DNA of 64,000 nt from UBA1479 sp048263775 (GTDB lineage Bacteria > Pseudomonadota > Alphaproteobacteria > Rhodospirillales > Casp-alpha2). This document shows, piece after piece, positions 8,494-17,369 of this stretch (positions are counted from its first letter, which is position 1; every line of letters begins with the position of its first letter). A model generated the notes under the pieces. The model was not told the DNA's origin. It was given only the letters and a program-made list of their open reading frames with translations, and made no database searches. The stretch spans positions 1-64,000 of the forward strand of contig JBLXDU010000007.1 in assembly GCA_048263775.1 (NCBI GenBank), read 5' to 3'. Position numbers and translations under genes: made by a program.

Positions 8494-9953
8494 TGAGCTA
8501 CATCATCCAAGGTGATACGGGTGACTGGGAAGTGGTCATCGGGCTTGAGGTCCATGCCCAGGTGTCGTCCCAGGCCAAGCTGTTTTCGGGCTCGCCCACG
8601 GCCTTCGGCGCCGAACCCAATTCCCAGGTTTCGCTGATCGACGCGGCCATGCCCGGCATGCTGCCGGTGATCAACGGCTATTGTATCGAACAGGCGGTGA
8701 AGACGGGCCTGGGCCTGAACGCCAAGATCAACAAGACCAGTGTGTTTGAGCGCAAGAACTACTTCTATGCCGACCTGCCCCAGGGCTATCAGATTTCCCA
8801 GTACCTGCACCCGGTGGTGGGGGAGGGCATCGTCACGGTCGATCTGGCCGACGGCACGACCCGAGACATCGGGATCGAGCGCCTGCACATGGAACAGGAC
8901 GCCGGGAAGTCCATGCACGACCAGGATCCCAAGCGGTCGTTCATCGACCTCAACCGGGCCGGCGTGTGCTTGATGGAGATCGTGACCAAGCCGGATATCC
9001 GCAGCCCCGAAGAGGCCGGTGCCTTCGTGCGCAAGCTGCGCTCCATCCTGCGCTACCTCGGGACCTGTGACGGCAACATGGAGCAGGGCTCCATGCGCGC
9101 CGACGTCAACGTTTCCGTGCGCAAGGTCGGTGAAGAGGGCTACCGCACGCGGGCCGAGATCAAGAACGTGAACAGCGTGCGCTTCATCATGCAGGCGATC
9201 GAGATCGAGGCCGAACGTCAGGTCGAAATCCATGAAAGCGGTGGCGAGATCGTCCAGGAAACCCGCTTGATGGACCCGGTTAAGGGCGAAACACGGTCCA
9301 TGCGGGCCAAGGAATTCGCCCATGATTACCGCTATTTCCCAGACCCGGACCTGCTGCCCCTGGAACTGACGGATGAGTTCATTGAGGGCCTGCGCAAGAC
9401 TTTGCCCGAACTGCCCGACGCCAAGAAGCAGCGCTTCATGGACGACATGGGCCTGTCGGCCAAGGATGCATCAGCCCTGGTCGCCGACCGGGAGAGTGCC
9501 GAGTATTTCGAGGCCGTGGCCGCCGCAAGCGATCCGAAAAAGGCCGCCAATTGGGTGACAAACGATCTGTTCGGGGCGCTCAACAAGGCCGGTCTTGCCA
9601 TCGCCGACAGCCCCATTTCGGCGACCCATCTGAGCAAGCTGCTGGGCCTGATGGACGACGACACCATTTCCGGCAAGATCGCCAAGGACGTGTTCGAGAT
9701 CATGTGGGAAACCTCGGGCGATCCGGAAAAGATCGTCGCGGACAAGGGCCTCAAGCAGATCACCGACACTGGCGCCATCGAGGCCGCCGTGGACGCCGCC
9801 ATCGCCGCCAATCCGGAACAGGCCGATGAAATCCGCCAAGGCAACGACAAGGCCATCGGCTGGTTCGTCGGCCAGATCATGAAGGCGACCCAGGGCAAGG
9901 CCAATCCCCAGCAGGTCAACCAGCTGCTGCGCGAAAAGCTGAAGGGGGCCTAA
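8493..9953 (+). CDS. gatB: Asp/Glu-tRNA amidotransferase subunit GatB
   Basis: 486 residues. GatB is the kinase/transamidase subunit that binds the mischarged tRNA. GLEVHAQVSSQAKLFSGS lies near residue 18, followed by FERKNYFYADLPQGYQISQ near 85 and the conserved DVNVSVR near 205. The C-terminal 150 residues carry the helical YqeY-like tail, ending IMKATQGKANPQQVNQLL. It is the last gene of gatCAB; I see no strong terminator immediately downstream. Confidence 0.97.
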   Translation: MSYIIQGDTGDWEVVIGLEVHAQVSSQAKLFSGSPTAFGAEPNSQVSLIDAAMPGMLPVINGYCIEQAVKTGLGLNAKINKTSVFERKNYFYADLPQGYQISQYLHPVVGEGIVTVDLADGTTRDIGIERLHMEQDAGKSMHDQDPKRSFIDLNRAGVCLMEIVTKPDIRSPEEAGAFVRKLRSILRYLGTCDGNMEQGSMRADVNVSVRKVGEEGYRTRAEIKNVNSVRFIMQAIEIEAERQVEIHESGGEIVQETRLMDPVKGETRSMRAKEFAHDYRYFPDPDLLPLELTDEFIEGLRKTLPELPDAKKQRFMDDMGLSAKDASALVADRESAEYFEAVAAASDPKKAANWVTNDLFGALNKAGLAIADSPISATHLSKLLGLMDDDTISGKIAKDVFEIMWETSGDPEKIVADKGLKQITDTGAIEAAVDAAIAANPEQADEIRQGNDKAIGWFVGQIMKATQGKANPQQVNQLLREKLKGA

Positions 9954-10157
9954 GAATATGGGCGATTCTTGAAATATCCGAGGTGGCCGTTTTTTAAATG
10001 GCCATAATTTCCTTATGTAGGCAGGGTTACAGCGCCATCAGTTGACACGCGCCACTTCGGCATTGGACAATCACCCTTGCTTCGCCTCGGCTCTAAGGTG
10101 AAGACAATCAGGGTTGTGAATGGCACAAATTCTGTGCTGGCCGACGTTGGTGTCAAA

Positions 10158-10346
10158 ATGAGCCAGTCGAAGTTTCATCGTTTTAGTAGTACTAATCGCA
10201 TTGCTTGGAAGCTCGTCTTCTTGAGCGCGTTCTTTATCGTTTGCAGAGATATATATCGACGCATTTTTCTTCCCATGTTTGCGGCCGCAGGTTGGGTGAT
10301 AGCTGCAACAATAATCTCTATAGGTATTTCGTTCTTCAATGGCTGA
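10158..10346 (+). CDS. Possible small membrane protein
   Basis: A 62-residue reading from the ATG at 10158, with a basic N terminus (SQSKFHRFSSTNR) followed by two hydrophobic stretches (KLVFLSAFFIVC and MFAAAGWVIAATIISIGISF). It overlaps the start of the GNAT gene by 8 bases. Base composition is more AT-rich than that of the neighbours and I find no family. It may be a real small inner-membrane protein or a chance frame in a 385-base intergenic region. The rest of that region (9954-10157) holds only a weak AAGAAT/ATTCTT inverted repeat just after gatB. Confidence 0.3.
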   Translation: MSQSKFHRFSSTNRIAWKLVFLSAFFIVCRDIYRRIFLPMFAAAGWVIAATIISIGISFFNG

Positions 10347-10857
10347 CTTCTCGATCCGACCCTTCACCCCGGCCGACCACGCCCGGGTCCGCGACATTTT
10401 CATCAACTGGAACCGCCACATCACCCAGCCGGGGATGGAGGATCTGTTCGAGTCCTATATCCAGCTTGCCCTGGATGAAGAGATCAACTGCATTCCCGAA
10501 TACTACAGCCGGCCTGGTTTCGGCTTTTGGGTGGCGGAGATCGACGGCACTGTTGCCGGTATGGTCGGTCTTGAGCGCCTGAACGACCACGAGGCCGAGG
10601 TCCGGCGCATGTACGTTGCCGCCGAATTCCGCCGCAAGGGGCTGGGCCGCACGCTGCTGGCCTTTGTCGAGGATCGGGCCCGCGATCTGGGCTACACGCG
10701 CATCGTACTGTCGACTTCGGCCCTACAGCCCCAAGCCAAGGCGCTTTACGAAGTTTCCGGCTACGATCTGGAGCGCGAGGAAGCATCCACAACTCAGACC
10801 AAACGCACGGTCGGCTCCGGCCTGACGCGTTATTACTTCGCCAAGCCGCTGGTCTGA
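10339..10857 (+). CDS. GNAT family N-acetyltransferase
   Basis: 172 residues. GNAT enzymes move an acetyl group from acetyl-CoA to an amine. The acetyl-CoA pyrophosphate loop is present as EFRRKGLGRTLLAFVE near residue 96, after strand EVRRMYVA, and ALYEVSGYDLERE near 140 fits motif B. The N terminus FSIRPFTPADHARVRDI is typical. It is convergent with the sensor-kinase gene 24 bases away. The substrate cannot be told from the sequence. Confidence 0.85.
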   Translation: MADFSIRPFTPADHARVRDIFINWNRHITQPGMEDLFESYIQLALDEEINCIPEYYSRPGFGFWVAEIDGTVAGMVGLERLNDHEAEVRRMYVAAEFRRKGLGRTLLAFVEDRARDLGYTRIVLSTSALQPQAKALYEVSGYDLEREEASTTQTKRTVGSGLTRYYFAKPLV

Positions 10858-10881
10858 ATTTCCGAGATTTGAAATGAAACC

Positions 10882-12750
10882 TTAGTCGGCAGTGTCGCTT
10901 GCGGGAACATCCGCCACGGCCAGCGTGACCGTGAACACGGTGCCGCCCTTGGGGTTTGCCTCGATGTTCAGGCGGCCGTCGTTGACCTGCACCAACTGGC
11001 GGCATAGCGCCAAGCCGACGCCGGTGCCGATTTCGCCCTTGGACCCGGTCGCCAGATCGGCGCTGGCGCCCGACAGCACGCGGCTGACCAGGTCCTGGTC
11101 CATGCCGATGCCGGTGTCGGCGATCACGACCTTTGCGTCCTTACCGTCGTGACAGACGCGGATGGTCACTTCGCCGTCTTTGGGCGTGAATTTGAGCGCG
11201 TTGTTCACCAAGTTGCGGATCACCGTTGACATCTGATGTCGGTCGATCTTGACCTTGACCGGCGGCCCTGCCTCGATCCGCAGCGTGACGCCGCGCAGGG
11301 TCGCGTCGGCGGAATAGACGCCCGCCGTCTGCCGGGCCAGGGCGCCAAGGTCCGTGATCTCCAGGTTTGTCTGGCGCTGGCCCGTGCGCACCAGAGCCCA
11401 TTCCAGCAAGTTTTCCAGAACCTCGGATGCGTTGCGCCCGGCCTCGTACAGCTTTTCGCCGTATTCCTGCACCGTCTTGGAGTCCAGCTTGCGGCTGGGA
11501 TCGGCCAGCAGTTGGGCGTAGATCAGCAGCGGATTGAACAGGTTGCGGATATCGTGGCCGATGACGGTCAGCAGCACGTCCTTCTGGCTGTTGCTTTCCT
11601 CCAACTCGCCCGTGCGCTGGGCGAGCGCCCCCTGGGCCTGTTCCCGTTCTTCCATTTCCCGGCGCAGGCGCTGGTTGAACGCCGCCAGCCATAGCCCGGC
11701 CAGCAAGGCCAGCAGGGCGACAATCGTGGCGCCCAAAAGCGCCTTGGGCATCCAGGCGGGCAGCGCCCGTATGCCGTCTTGCTCATAGATGAACCCGTCG
11801 AGCGACATGTCCTTGGGCAGCAGGCCCAGCCCGGCATAATGCTGCGCGATACGTTCCCAGCGCGCCGGATTGATGAAGCCCACGGGTACGACATCGGCCA
11901 GGATCAGGTTGGCTGATTGCCGCGCCTCGAACAGCAGGTTGTCGCGTGCCTTCCGCTTGCCGTAGGTGGCGAGGATAAGATCGACGATCTCTTCCTGGTG
12001 TTTCATGGCATAGCGCCAGCCCTCAAGCGAGGCATCGAGGAAGGCCTGGACCATCTTGGGGTCCTTTTCCAGCAGACCTTCCGTGGTGAACAGGTTGTCG
12101 CCGTAGAAATCGACACCGCCGTCGATGGGGCGGAACAGGCGGACCGGCCCGACTTCCTTCGCGTATTGATAGGGTTCATCCGTGGAATAGATGCTCATGG
12201 CATCGACGCGCCCGGATTTCAGGTCCTCGACGTCAAAGGTATGGTCGACGAAATTCATCTGACTGATGTCGAGCCCCTCGGCGGCGAAATAGGCGCTCAG
12301 TTCCGTCTCATGCGGGGCGACCATGATCTTGCCGCGGGCGAGCTGATGAATGTTGCGGATGTCGTTGCGCGCATCGAGCATCAGGGTCAGCGGCGAATGC
12401 TGATAAATCACGGCCAGCACCACCACGGGAACGCCGGCGGCGCGCATCATCAAAAGGTCGGTCGTGCCGACGCCGAACTCAGCCTTGCCTTCGGCCACGG
12501 ATTCCATCGGCTTGTCGCCGGGCGTGGCCGGCAGGATCGTCACATCCAAGCCTCGGTCGCGGTAATATCCCTTGGCCTTGGCCGCGTAATAGCCGGCGAA
12601 CTGGAACTGATGCGCCCATTTCAGTTGCAGGGTGACCTTGGTCAGCTTGCGCGGGGCATCCTCGGCTGCCCATGTTGGCGCTGGGCGCTCCATGCCGACG
12701 AACAAAGCGGCCGCGAACACGGCAACGAGCAGCCAACGCGGTGTCCGCAT
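10882..12750 (-). CDS. ThiY/NMT1-like periplasmic sensor fused to histidine kinase
   Basis: 622 residues from the ATG at 12750, chosen because AGGAG lies six bases upstream and the reading starts with a good signal peptide (MRTPRWLLVAVFAAALFVG). Order: signal peptide 1-28; NMT1/THI5-like binding domain about 35-300 (LQLKWAHQFQFAGYYAAKAK); transmembrane helix about 335-357; coiled coil; HisKA with phospho-acceptor His in VIGHDIRNLFNP near 400; HATPase_c with N box NLVNNALKFTP, G1 box ADTGIGMD and G2 box GTGVGLALC. NMT1/THI5-like proteins bind pyrimidine thiamine precursors or other small solutes for ABC importers; here the domain probably serves as the sensor. No response regulator lies nearby. 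The ligand is unknown. Confidence 0.88.
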   Translation of the reverse strand: MRTPRWLLVAVFAAALFVGMERPAPTWAAEDAPRKLTKVTLQLKWAHQFQFAGYYAAKAKGYYRDRGLDVTILPATPGDKPMESVAEGKAEFGVGTTDLLMMRAAGVPVVVLAVIYQHSPLTLMLDARNDIRNIHQLARGKIMVAPHETELSAYFAAEGLDISQMNFVDHTFDVEDLKSGRVDAMSIYSTDEPYQYAKEVGPVRLFRPIDGGVDFYGDNLFTTEGLLEKDPKMVQAFLDASLEGWRYAMKHQEEIVDLILATYGKRKARDNLLFEARQSANLILADVVPVGFINPARWERIAQHYAGLGLLPKDMSLDGFIYEQDGIRALPAWMPKALLGATIVALLALLAGLWLAAFNQRLRREMEEREQAQGALAQRTGELEESNSQKDVLLTVIGHDIRNLFNPLLIYAQLLADPSRKLDSKTVQEYGEKLYEAGRNASEVLENLLEWALVRTGQRQTNLEITDLGALARQTAGVYSADATLRGVTLRIEAGPPVKVKIDRHQMSTVIRNLVNNALKFTPKDGEVTIRVCHDGKDAKVVIADTGIGMDQDLVSRVLSGASADLATGSKGEIGTGVGLALCRQLVQVNDGRLNIEANPKGGTVFTVTLAVADVPASDTAD

Positions 12751-12947
12751 GTTGCTCCTGTATGCCGCCTTTGCGCCTATCATGGTCCGCGTTCGTTGTT
12801 GGAAGAATGGCACCGGTCCGTATCCGGCGGAAGAGAGCCGCGCACCGCGCCCGGCCTGGAAAGGAAAGCTGGTTAAACAGGGTGCAAAATTGAGCATAAT
12901 TTTACAAGGGGGACTAATATGAAAGCCGGATTTTAGGGAGTGGGCCC

Positions 12948-13319
12948 GTGTTTGACGCCGAACTAGATACCGCAGCCGCGACGAAGTCCGCGGAAAAGCC
13001 CGATGACGGCCTTTATTGCGCACGCTGTAGGCATCTGGTGACGCGCCGTCGTTGGGCATTCGCACCCGACGGCGGACATGAGCGAATCTGCGCGAATCCG
13101 GCGGGCCGCATGTTCACGGTCGTCTGTTTCCTGGAGGCGCCGGGAGCAACCGATCACGGCGCGCCGACCGAGGAATTCACCTGGTTCACCGGCCATGCCT
13201 GGAACTTCGCCCATTGCCGGGGCTGTGCCGACCACCTTGGCTGGCGTTATACCAGCGATCTTGATCCGCCGATATTCTGGGGCTTCATCAAGGACCGTCT
13301 CAGCAGCTTGCCGAAATAG
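12948..13319 (+). CDS. Cereblon-like CULT domain protein
   Basis: 123 residues, one CULT domain. CULT is the cereblon domain that binds thalidomide-type drugs, uridine and C-terminal cyclic imides in an aromatic cage. The zinc cysteines are at 24, 27 (GLYCARC) and 90, 93 (HCRGC); cage tryptophans are at 79, 85 and 99 (FTWFTGHAWNF, LGWRY). These positions equal those I recall for the Magnetospirillum gryphiswaldense cereblon isoform 4, which also supports the GTG start at 12948 with AGGGAG upstream. It is followed 9 bases later by a SelW-like gene whose ribosome binding site overlaps its stop, so the two form an operon. The native role of bacterial CULT proteins is not established. Confidence 0.9.
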   Translation: MFDAELDTAAATKSAEKPDDGLYCARCRHLVTRRRWAFAPDGGHERICANPAGRMFTVVCFLEAPGATDHGAPTEEFTWFTGHAWNFAHCRGCADHLGWRYTSDLDPPIFWGFIKDRLSSLPK

Positions 13320-13328
13320 GAACCGATC

Positions 13329-13613
13329 ATGTCCAAGCCGCTTGTCGTCATCACCTACTGCACGCGATGCCGCTGGCTGCTGCGGGCAAGCTGGATGGCG
13401 CAGGAACTGCTGACCACGTTTGAGAACGACCTTGCGGGTGTGACCCTGGTGCCCGACGACGTGGGCGGGCGGTTCAGCGTGCGCGTCGGCGATACCGTCA
13501 TCTGGGATCGCAAGCGCGACGGTGGGTTTCCCGAGATCAAGATTCTGAAGCAGCGGGTGCGCGACATCGCCGTGCCGGACAAGGACCTGGGGCATTCGGA
13601 CGGCGCCGATTAG
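13329..13613 (+). CDS. SelT/SelW/SelH (Rdx) family thioredoxin-like protein
   Basis: 94 residues. The start LVVITYCTRCRWLLRASWMAQELL has the CxxC redox motif (Cys11, Cys14) in the place where eukaryotic SelW has Cys-x-x-Sec, and the rest (GVTLVPDDVGGRFSVRVGD, then DGGFPEIKILKQRVRD) is typical of the family. Members are thioredoxin-fold proteins of uncertain redox function. It lies 9 bases after the CULT gene and AGGAA at that gene's stop serves as its ribosome binding site, so the two proteins are made together. Confidence 0.88.
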   Translation: MSKPLVVITYCTRCRWLLRASWMAQELLTTFENDLAGVTLVPDDVGGRFSVRVGDTVIWDRKRDGGFPEIKILKQRVRDIAVPDKDLGHSDGAD

Positions 13614-13726
13614 GCCGGTTGCGGACAAGGTGTTTCCCTCCATCCCGGACTCCCCCGGCGCGGAGAGACCTGCTAGCCTGCGGCCCTTCAACCGCAACAA
13701 ACGTGAACGAGAAACGGAGGATCGGT

Positions 13727-15409
13727 ATGGATCTGGTGATCCGAGGTGCTGACATCTATGACGGTCGGGGCGGCGCCCCGTACAAGGGCGACGTCGCCGT
13801 CTCTGACGGAAGAATCGCTGCCGTCGGCACGGTCGATGTAAAAGGTGCCGAGGAAATCGACGCCTCGGGCCTGGCTCTGATGCCCGGGATCATCGACAGC
13901 CATACCCATTTCGACGCGCAGATCACCTGGGATCCCTGGTGCACGCCGTCACCGGCCTTGGGCGTGACCAGTGTGCTGATCGGCAATTGCGGGTTCACCA
14001 TCGCGCCCTGCAAGGCGCCGGACCGGGACCTGATCATGAAAAATCTGGTGCAGGTCGAGGGCATGTCGCTGGACGTGCTGCGCTCGGGCATCGCCTGGGA
14101 TTTCGAAACCTTCCCCGAATACCTGGACATGCTGGAAGCCCGCGGCGCGGCCCTCAACGTCGGCGCTTTCCTGGGCCATTCGTCCCTGCGCACCTATGTG
14201 ATGGGCGATGCCGCGACGGAACGCGCCGCCAACGACGACGAAATCAAGACCATGGCGGACATCGTCCGCGCCGCCATGAAGGCGGGCGCCGTCGGTTTCG
14301 CAACCTCGACGGCGCCGCAGCACAACGGCTGGGGCGGCGTGCCCATGCCGTCGCGTCTGGCCGATGCTCGTGAACTGGAAACCCTGGTCACCGCCATGGG
14401 CGAGGATGGCCGCGGCGTGTTCATGCTGACCAAGGGCAACACGACCGACGTGCCCTATCTGGAAACCGTCGCCGCCAAGTCGGGCCGGCCGGTGATGATT
14501 GCGGCCCTACTGCACAACCCGACCAATCCGGAAGGCACCTTCAAGGACCTGGCCGCCGTCGCCGCCGCCCGCGCCAACGGGCGTGAGCTGTGGGGGCAGG
14601 TGTCCTGCTGTCCGCTGTACATGGATTTCTCGCTTAAATCCGCCTATCCGATGGAAGGGTTGCTGGCCTGGAAGCCGGCCATGGAGGCCTCGGGCGAGGC
14701 GCTCAAGGCCGTTTATGCCTCAGACGCCTTCCGCCAGGCGGTGAAGGACGAACTGTCCGGCCCGGCCGGCGTGCGCCTGTTCAACGGCGAATGGGACAAG
14801 ATCGAGGTCACGGAAACGGCGCGGCCCGAGAACAAGGCGTTTGATCAGAAGAAGGTCAAGGACCTGGCCGATGCCGCCGGCAAGCATCCCTTGGACTGGA
14901 TGCTCGACCTGGCGATTTCGGAAGATCTGGAAACGCTATTCATGGCCGAATTGCTGAACACGGACGAGGACGCCGTGGGCCGCATGATGCGCGACCCCAA
15001 CGCCTCGGTCGCGTTGTCCGACGCGGGGGCGCATCTGACGTTCTTCTGCGACGCGGGTTTCGGCTTGCACCTGATGGGCCATTGGAGCCGCGACCTGGGC
15101 AAGCTGACCCTGGAACAGGCGACGCACGAGCTGACCGCCAAGCCTGCCGCCATCTACCGCATTCCCGAACGAGGCGAGATCAAGGAGGGCTATCACGCCG
15201 ATCTGCTGCTGTTTGATCCCAAGACCGTGGGCCGGGGGCCGAAACGCCGGGTCCACGACCTGCCCGGCGGCGCCCCCCGCCTGACCACGGACGCGGTCGG
15301 TGTGGAAGGCGTTTGGGTCAACGGCGCGCGGGTGGCCGATGCCAAGGGCCCGGTCGGTGCGAAGGGCGACCCGTTGCCGGGCCGCGTGCTGCGCGCCTTC
15401 GGCAGCTGA
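13727..15409 (+). CDS. N-acyl-D-amino-acid deacylase family amidohydrolase
   Basis: 560 residues. These metal-dependent amidohydrolases cut N-acyl-D-amino acids or related amides. The metal motif DSHTHFDAQ is near residue 65 and the family mark GNCGFTIAPC near 88; LGHSSLRTYVMG and SDAGAHLTFFCDAG are also typical. The ATG at 13727 has ACGGAGG upstream and starts right at the beta-sandwich (MDLVIRGADIYDGRG). It heads a plus-strand group with an oxidoreductase 24 bases after and a lactate/malate dehydrogenase next, suggesting stepwise catabolism. The true substrate is unknown; a dihydropyrimidinase-like activity is less likely. Confidence 0.85.
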   Translation: MDLVIRGADIYDGRGGAPYKGDVAVSDGRIAAVGTVDVKGAEEIDASGLALMPGIIDSHTHFDAQITWDPWCTPSPALGVTSVLIGNCGFTIAPCKAPDRDLIMKNLVQVEGMSLDVLRSGIAWDFETFPEYLDMLEARGAALNVGAFLGHSSLRTYVMGDAATERAANDDEIKTMADIVRAAMKAGAVGFATSTAPQHNGWGGVPMPSRLADARELETLVTAMGEDGRGVFMLTKGNTTDVPYLETVAAKSGRPVMIAALLHNPTNPEGTFKDLAAVAAARANGRELWGQVSCCPLYMDFSLKSAYPMEGLLAWKPAMEASGEALKAVYASDAFRQAVKDELSGPAGVRLFNGEWDKIEVTETARPENKAFDQKKVKDLADAAGKHPLDWMLDLAISEDLETLFMAELLNTDEDAVGRMMRDPNASVALSDAGAHLTFFCDAGFGLHLMGHWSRDLGKLTLEQATHELTAKPAAIYRIPERGEIKEGYHADLLLFDPKTVGRGPKRRVHDLPGGAPRLTTDAVGVEGVWVNGARVADAKGPVGAKGDPLPGRVLRAFGS

Positions 15410-15432
15410 GCAAACAGAGAGGATCGTATACG

Positions 15433-16320
15433 ATGACCGCATCCTGCATCGCCGTCATGGCACCAGGCGACATGGGCCATGCCGTGGGCAAGGTCCTGGG
15501 CGATCACGGCCATGATGTCATTACCTGTCTGGCCGGGCGCAGCAAGCGCACGCGGGGCCTGGCGGCCAAGGGCAATTTCCGCGATGTGCCGGACCTGGAA
15601 ACCCTGGTCACGCAGGCGGATATGATCCTGTCCATCCTGCCGCCGGCCCGGGCCATCAAACAGGCGAAGGACATGGCGACGGCCATGAAGGCCCAGGACA
15701 CGACGGCGGTCTATGTCGACTGCAACGCCGTGTCGCCGGGCACGGCGGCGGAAACGGCGGCGATCCTGGCAGGCGTGGGTGCTCCCTTCATCGACTGCGG
15801 CATCATCGGCCTGGCCCCGGGGCCGGGGCGGTCGACCAAGTTCTATGTCTCCGGCCCGGACACGGCGCCGATGACGGCGCTGGACGGGCAGGGCATCACG
15901 GTGATCGACCTGGGTGACGGGATCGGCCGGGCGTCGGGCCTGAAGATGGCCTATGCGGGGCTGACCAAGGGTACGAACGCGCTGTACACGGCGGTCCTTA
16001 TGTTGGCCCAGCGCCTCGACCTGTTCGACGAGCTGATCGACGAGTTCGAAGACAGCCAGCAGGCAGCGCTCAAGAACATGCGCGCCCGGGTGCAGCGCCT
16101 GCCCGCCGATGCCGGCCGCTGGGTCCGCGAGATGGAGGAAATCGCCGATACCTACCGCGAGGCGGGCCTGCCCGGCGGATTCCACGACGCGGCCGCCGAC
16201 ATCTTCCGCATCCTTGACGCCACACCCTTCGGCGAGGAGACGCGGGAGACCATCGACCCCGACCGCACGATGGAAGAATCAATCCCCGTCTACGTCGATC
16301 ACATCAAGCCCAAGGTCTAG
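15433..16320 (+). CDS. NAD(P)-dependent oxidoreductase with DUF1932 domain
   Basis: 295 residues. The N-terminal Rossmann domain begins IAVMAPGDMGHAVGKVL, an altered GxGxxG (A-P-G-D-M-G) as in 6-phosphogluconate and 3-hydroxyisobutyrate dehydrogenase relatives, followed by ILSILPPARA. The C-terminal half (about 190-265) resembles DUF1932, a helical domain of 6PGDH-like enzymes, with LKMAYAGLTKGTNALYTAVL. The enzyme probably oxidises a hydroxy acid or reduces a keto acid. It sits between the deacylase and the LDH2-type dehydrogenase with 10-24 base gaps, so it is likely in the same operon. Confidence 0.8.
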   Translation: MTASCIAVMAPGDMGHAVGKVLGDHGHDVITCLAGRSKRTRGLAAKGNFRDVPDLETLVTQADMILSILPPARAIKQAKDMATAMKAQDTTAVYVDCNAVSPGTAAETAAILAGVGAPFIDCGIIGLAPGPGRSTKFYVSGPDTAPMTALDGQGITVIDLGDGIGRASGLKMAYAGLTKGTNALYTAVLMLAQRLDLFDELIDEFEDSQQAALKNMRARVQRLPADAGRWVREMEEIADTYREAGLPGGFHDAAADIFRILDATPFGEETRETIDPDRTMEESIPVYVDHIKPKV

Positions 16321-16330
16321 GGAGCCAACG

Positions 16331-17365
16331 ATGACCGAGTCCGCGACCTTGAAACAGCTGAGCCTGGGCGAGGTCCATGACCTTGCCTTCAATTGCCTGA
16401 TCGCCAACGGCTGCGACGATGCCAATGCCCAGGCCATCGCCGATAACCTGACGGCGGCGGAACGGGACCGGTCGGAATCCCACGGCCTATTCCGGCTGCC
16501 GGGCTATGTCGCGTCCCTGCAAAGCGGAAAGACCGACGGCAAGGCGCAGCCCCAGGTCGAGGACACGGCCCCCGGCGTGGTTCGGGTCGATGCCATGGGC
16601 GGTTTCGCGCCCTTGGCGTTGGAGGTCGGGCGCAAGCCCTTGGTCGCCAAGGCGCGCAGCCAGGGCATCGCTGCCCTGGCCCTGGTCGGCGTACACCATT
16701 TCGCGGCACTGTGGCCCGAGGTCGAAGCCCTGGCCCGTGACGGCCTGGTCGCCTTCGCCTGTACCTCGACCCTGCCGTTCGCGGCCCCGGCGGGTGGTGC
16801 CAAGCCTCTGTTCGGGACCGATCCCGTGGCCTTCGCCTGGCCGCGCAAGGATGGCCCCCCCGTAGTGTTTGACATGGCGACCACGTCCATGGCGCGGGGC
16901 GAGGTGATGATCGCCGCCCGCGAAGGCCACGACGTGCCGCTCGGCGTCGGCCTGGACGCCGAGGGCCAGCCGACCCGCGACCCCAAGGCCATTTTGGAGG
17001 GCGGCGTGATGCAGCCCTTCGGCGGCTACAAGGGATCGGCCATTTCCATGATGGTGGAACTTCTGGCAGGGGCGCTGATCGGCGAAGTGTTTTCGTTTCA
17101 GGCGGGCGCGGCCGACAACCGCGACGGCGGGCCGACCCGGGGCGGGGAATTCATCCTGGCCATCGATCCGGCGCGCACGTCGGGCGGGGCCGATTGGCTC
17201 GGCCAGGGCGAGGCATTGTTTCAGCAGATGTTGGAGACGGGGGCGGCCCCCGGCGCCGTGCGTCTGCCGGGTGACCGGCGATACGCCAACCGCGAAAAAA
17301 CACCCCGGGACGGCGTGGCCATCCCGGGGGCGCTTTACGACAAGATCGTTGAACTGACGGGTTAG
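16331..17365 (+). CDS. Malate/L-lactate dehydrogenase family (LDH2) oxidoreductase
   Basis: 344 residues. This NAD(P)-dependent 2-hydroxyacid dehydrogenase family is unrelated to classical LDH/MDH. Visible features are ERDRSESHGLFRLPGYVASL near residue 45 (conserved His), GGFAPLALEVG, VGVHHFAALWPEVEALA near 120, FGTDPVAFAWP near 165, FDMATTSMARGEV, and GGYKGSAISMMVELLAGAL near 240. The ATG at 16331 is 10 bases after the preceding gene. It is convergent with the TauD gene; ACTGACG/CGTCAGT arms (17353-17374) span both stops and could form a small shared terminator. Confidence 0.88.
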   Translation: MTESATLKQLSLGEVHDLAFNCLIANGCDDANAQAIADNLTAAERDRSESHGLFRLPGYVASLQSGKTDGKAQPQVEDTAPGVVRVDAMGGFAPLALEVGRKPLVAKARSQGIAALALVGVHHFAALWPEVEALARDGLVAFACTSTLPFAAPAGGAKPLFGTDPVAFAWPRKDGPPVVFDMATTSMARGEVMIAAREGHDVPLGVGLDAEGQPTRDPKAILEGGVMQPFGGYKGSAISMMVELLAGALIGEVFSFQAGAADNRDGGPTRGGEFILAIDPARTSGGADWLGQGEALFQQMLETGAAPGAVRLPGDRRYANREKTPRDGVAIPGALYDKIVELTG

Positions 17366-17369
17366 CGCG

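Noticed and set aside
12751..12947. Possible thiamine (TPP) riboswitch ahead of the ThiY-like kinase
   Set aside because: I looked for the conserved CTGAGA core and found none, so thiamine control is not supported.
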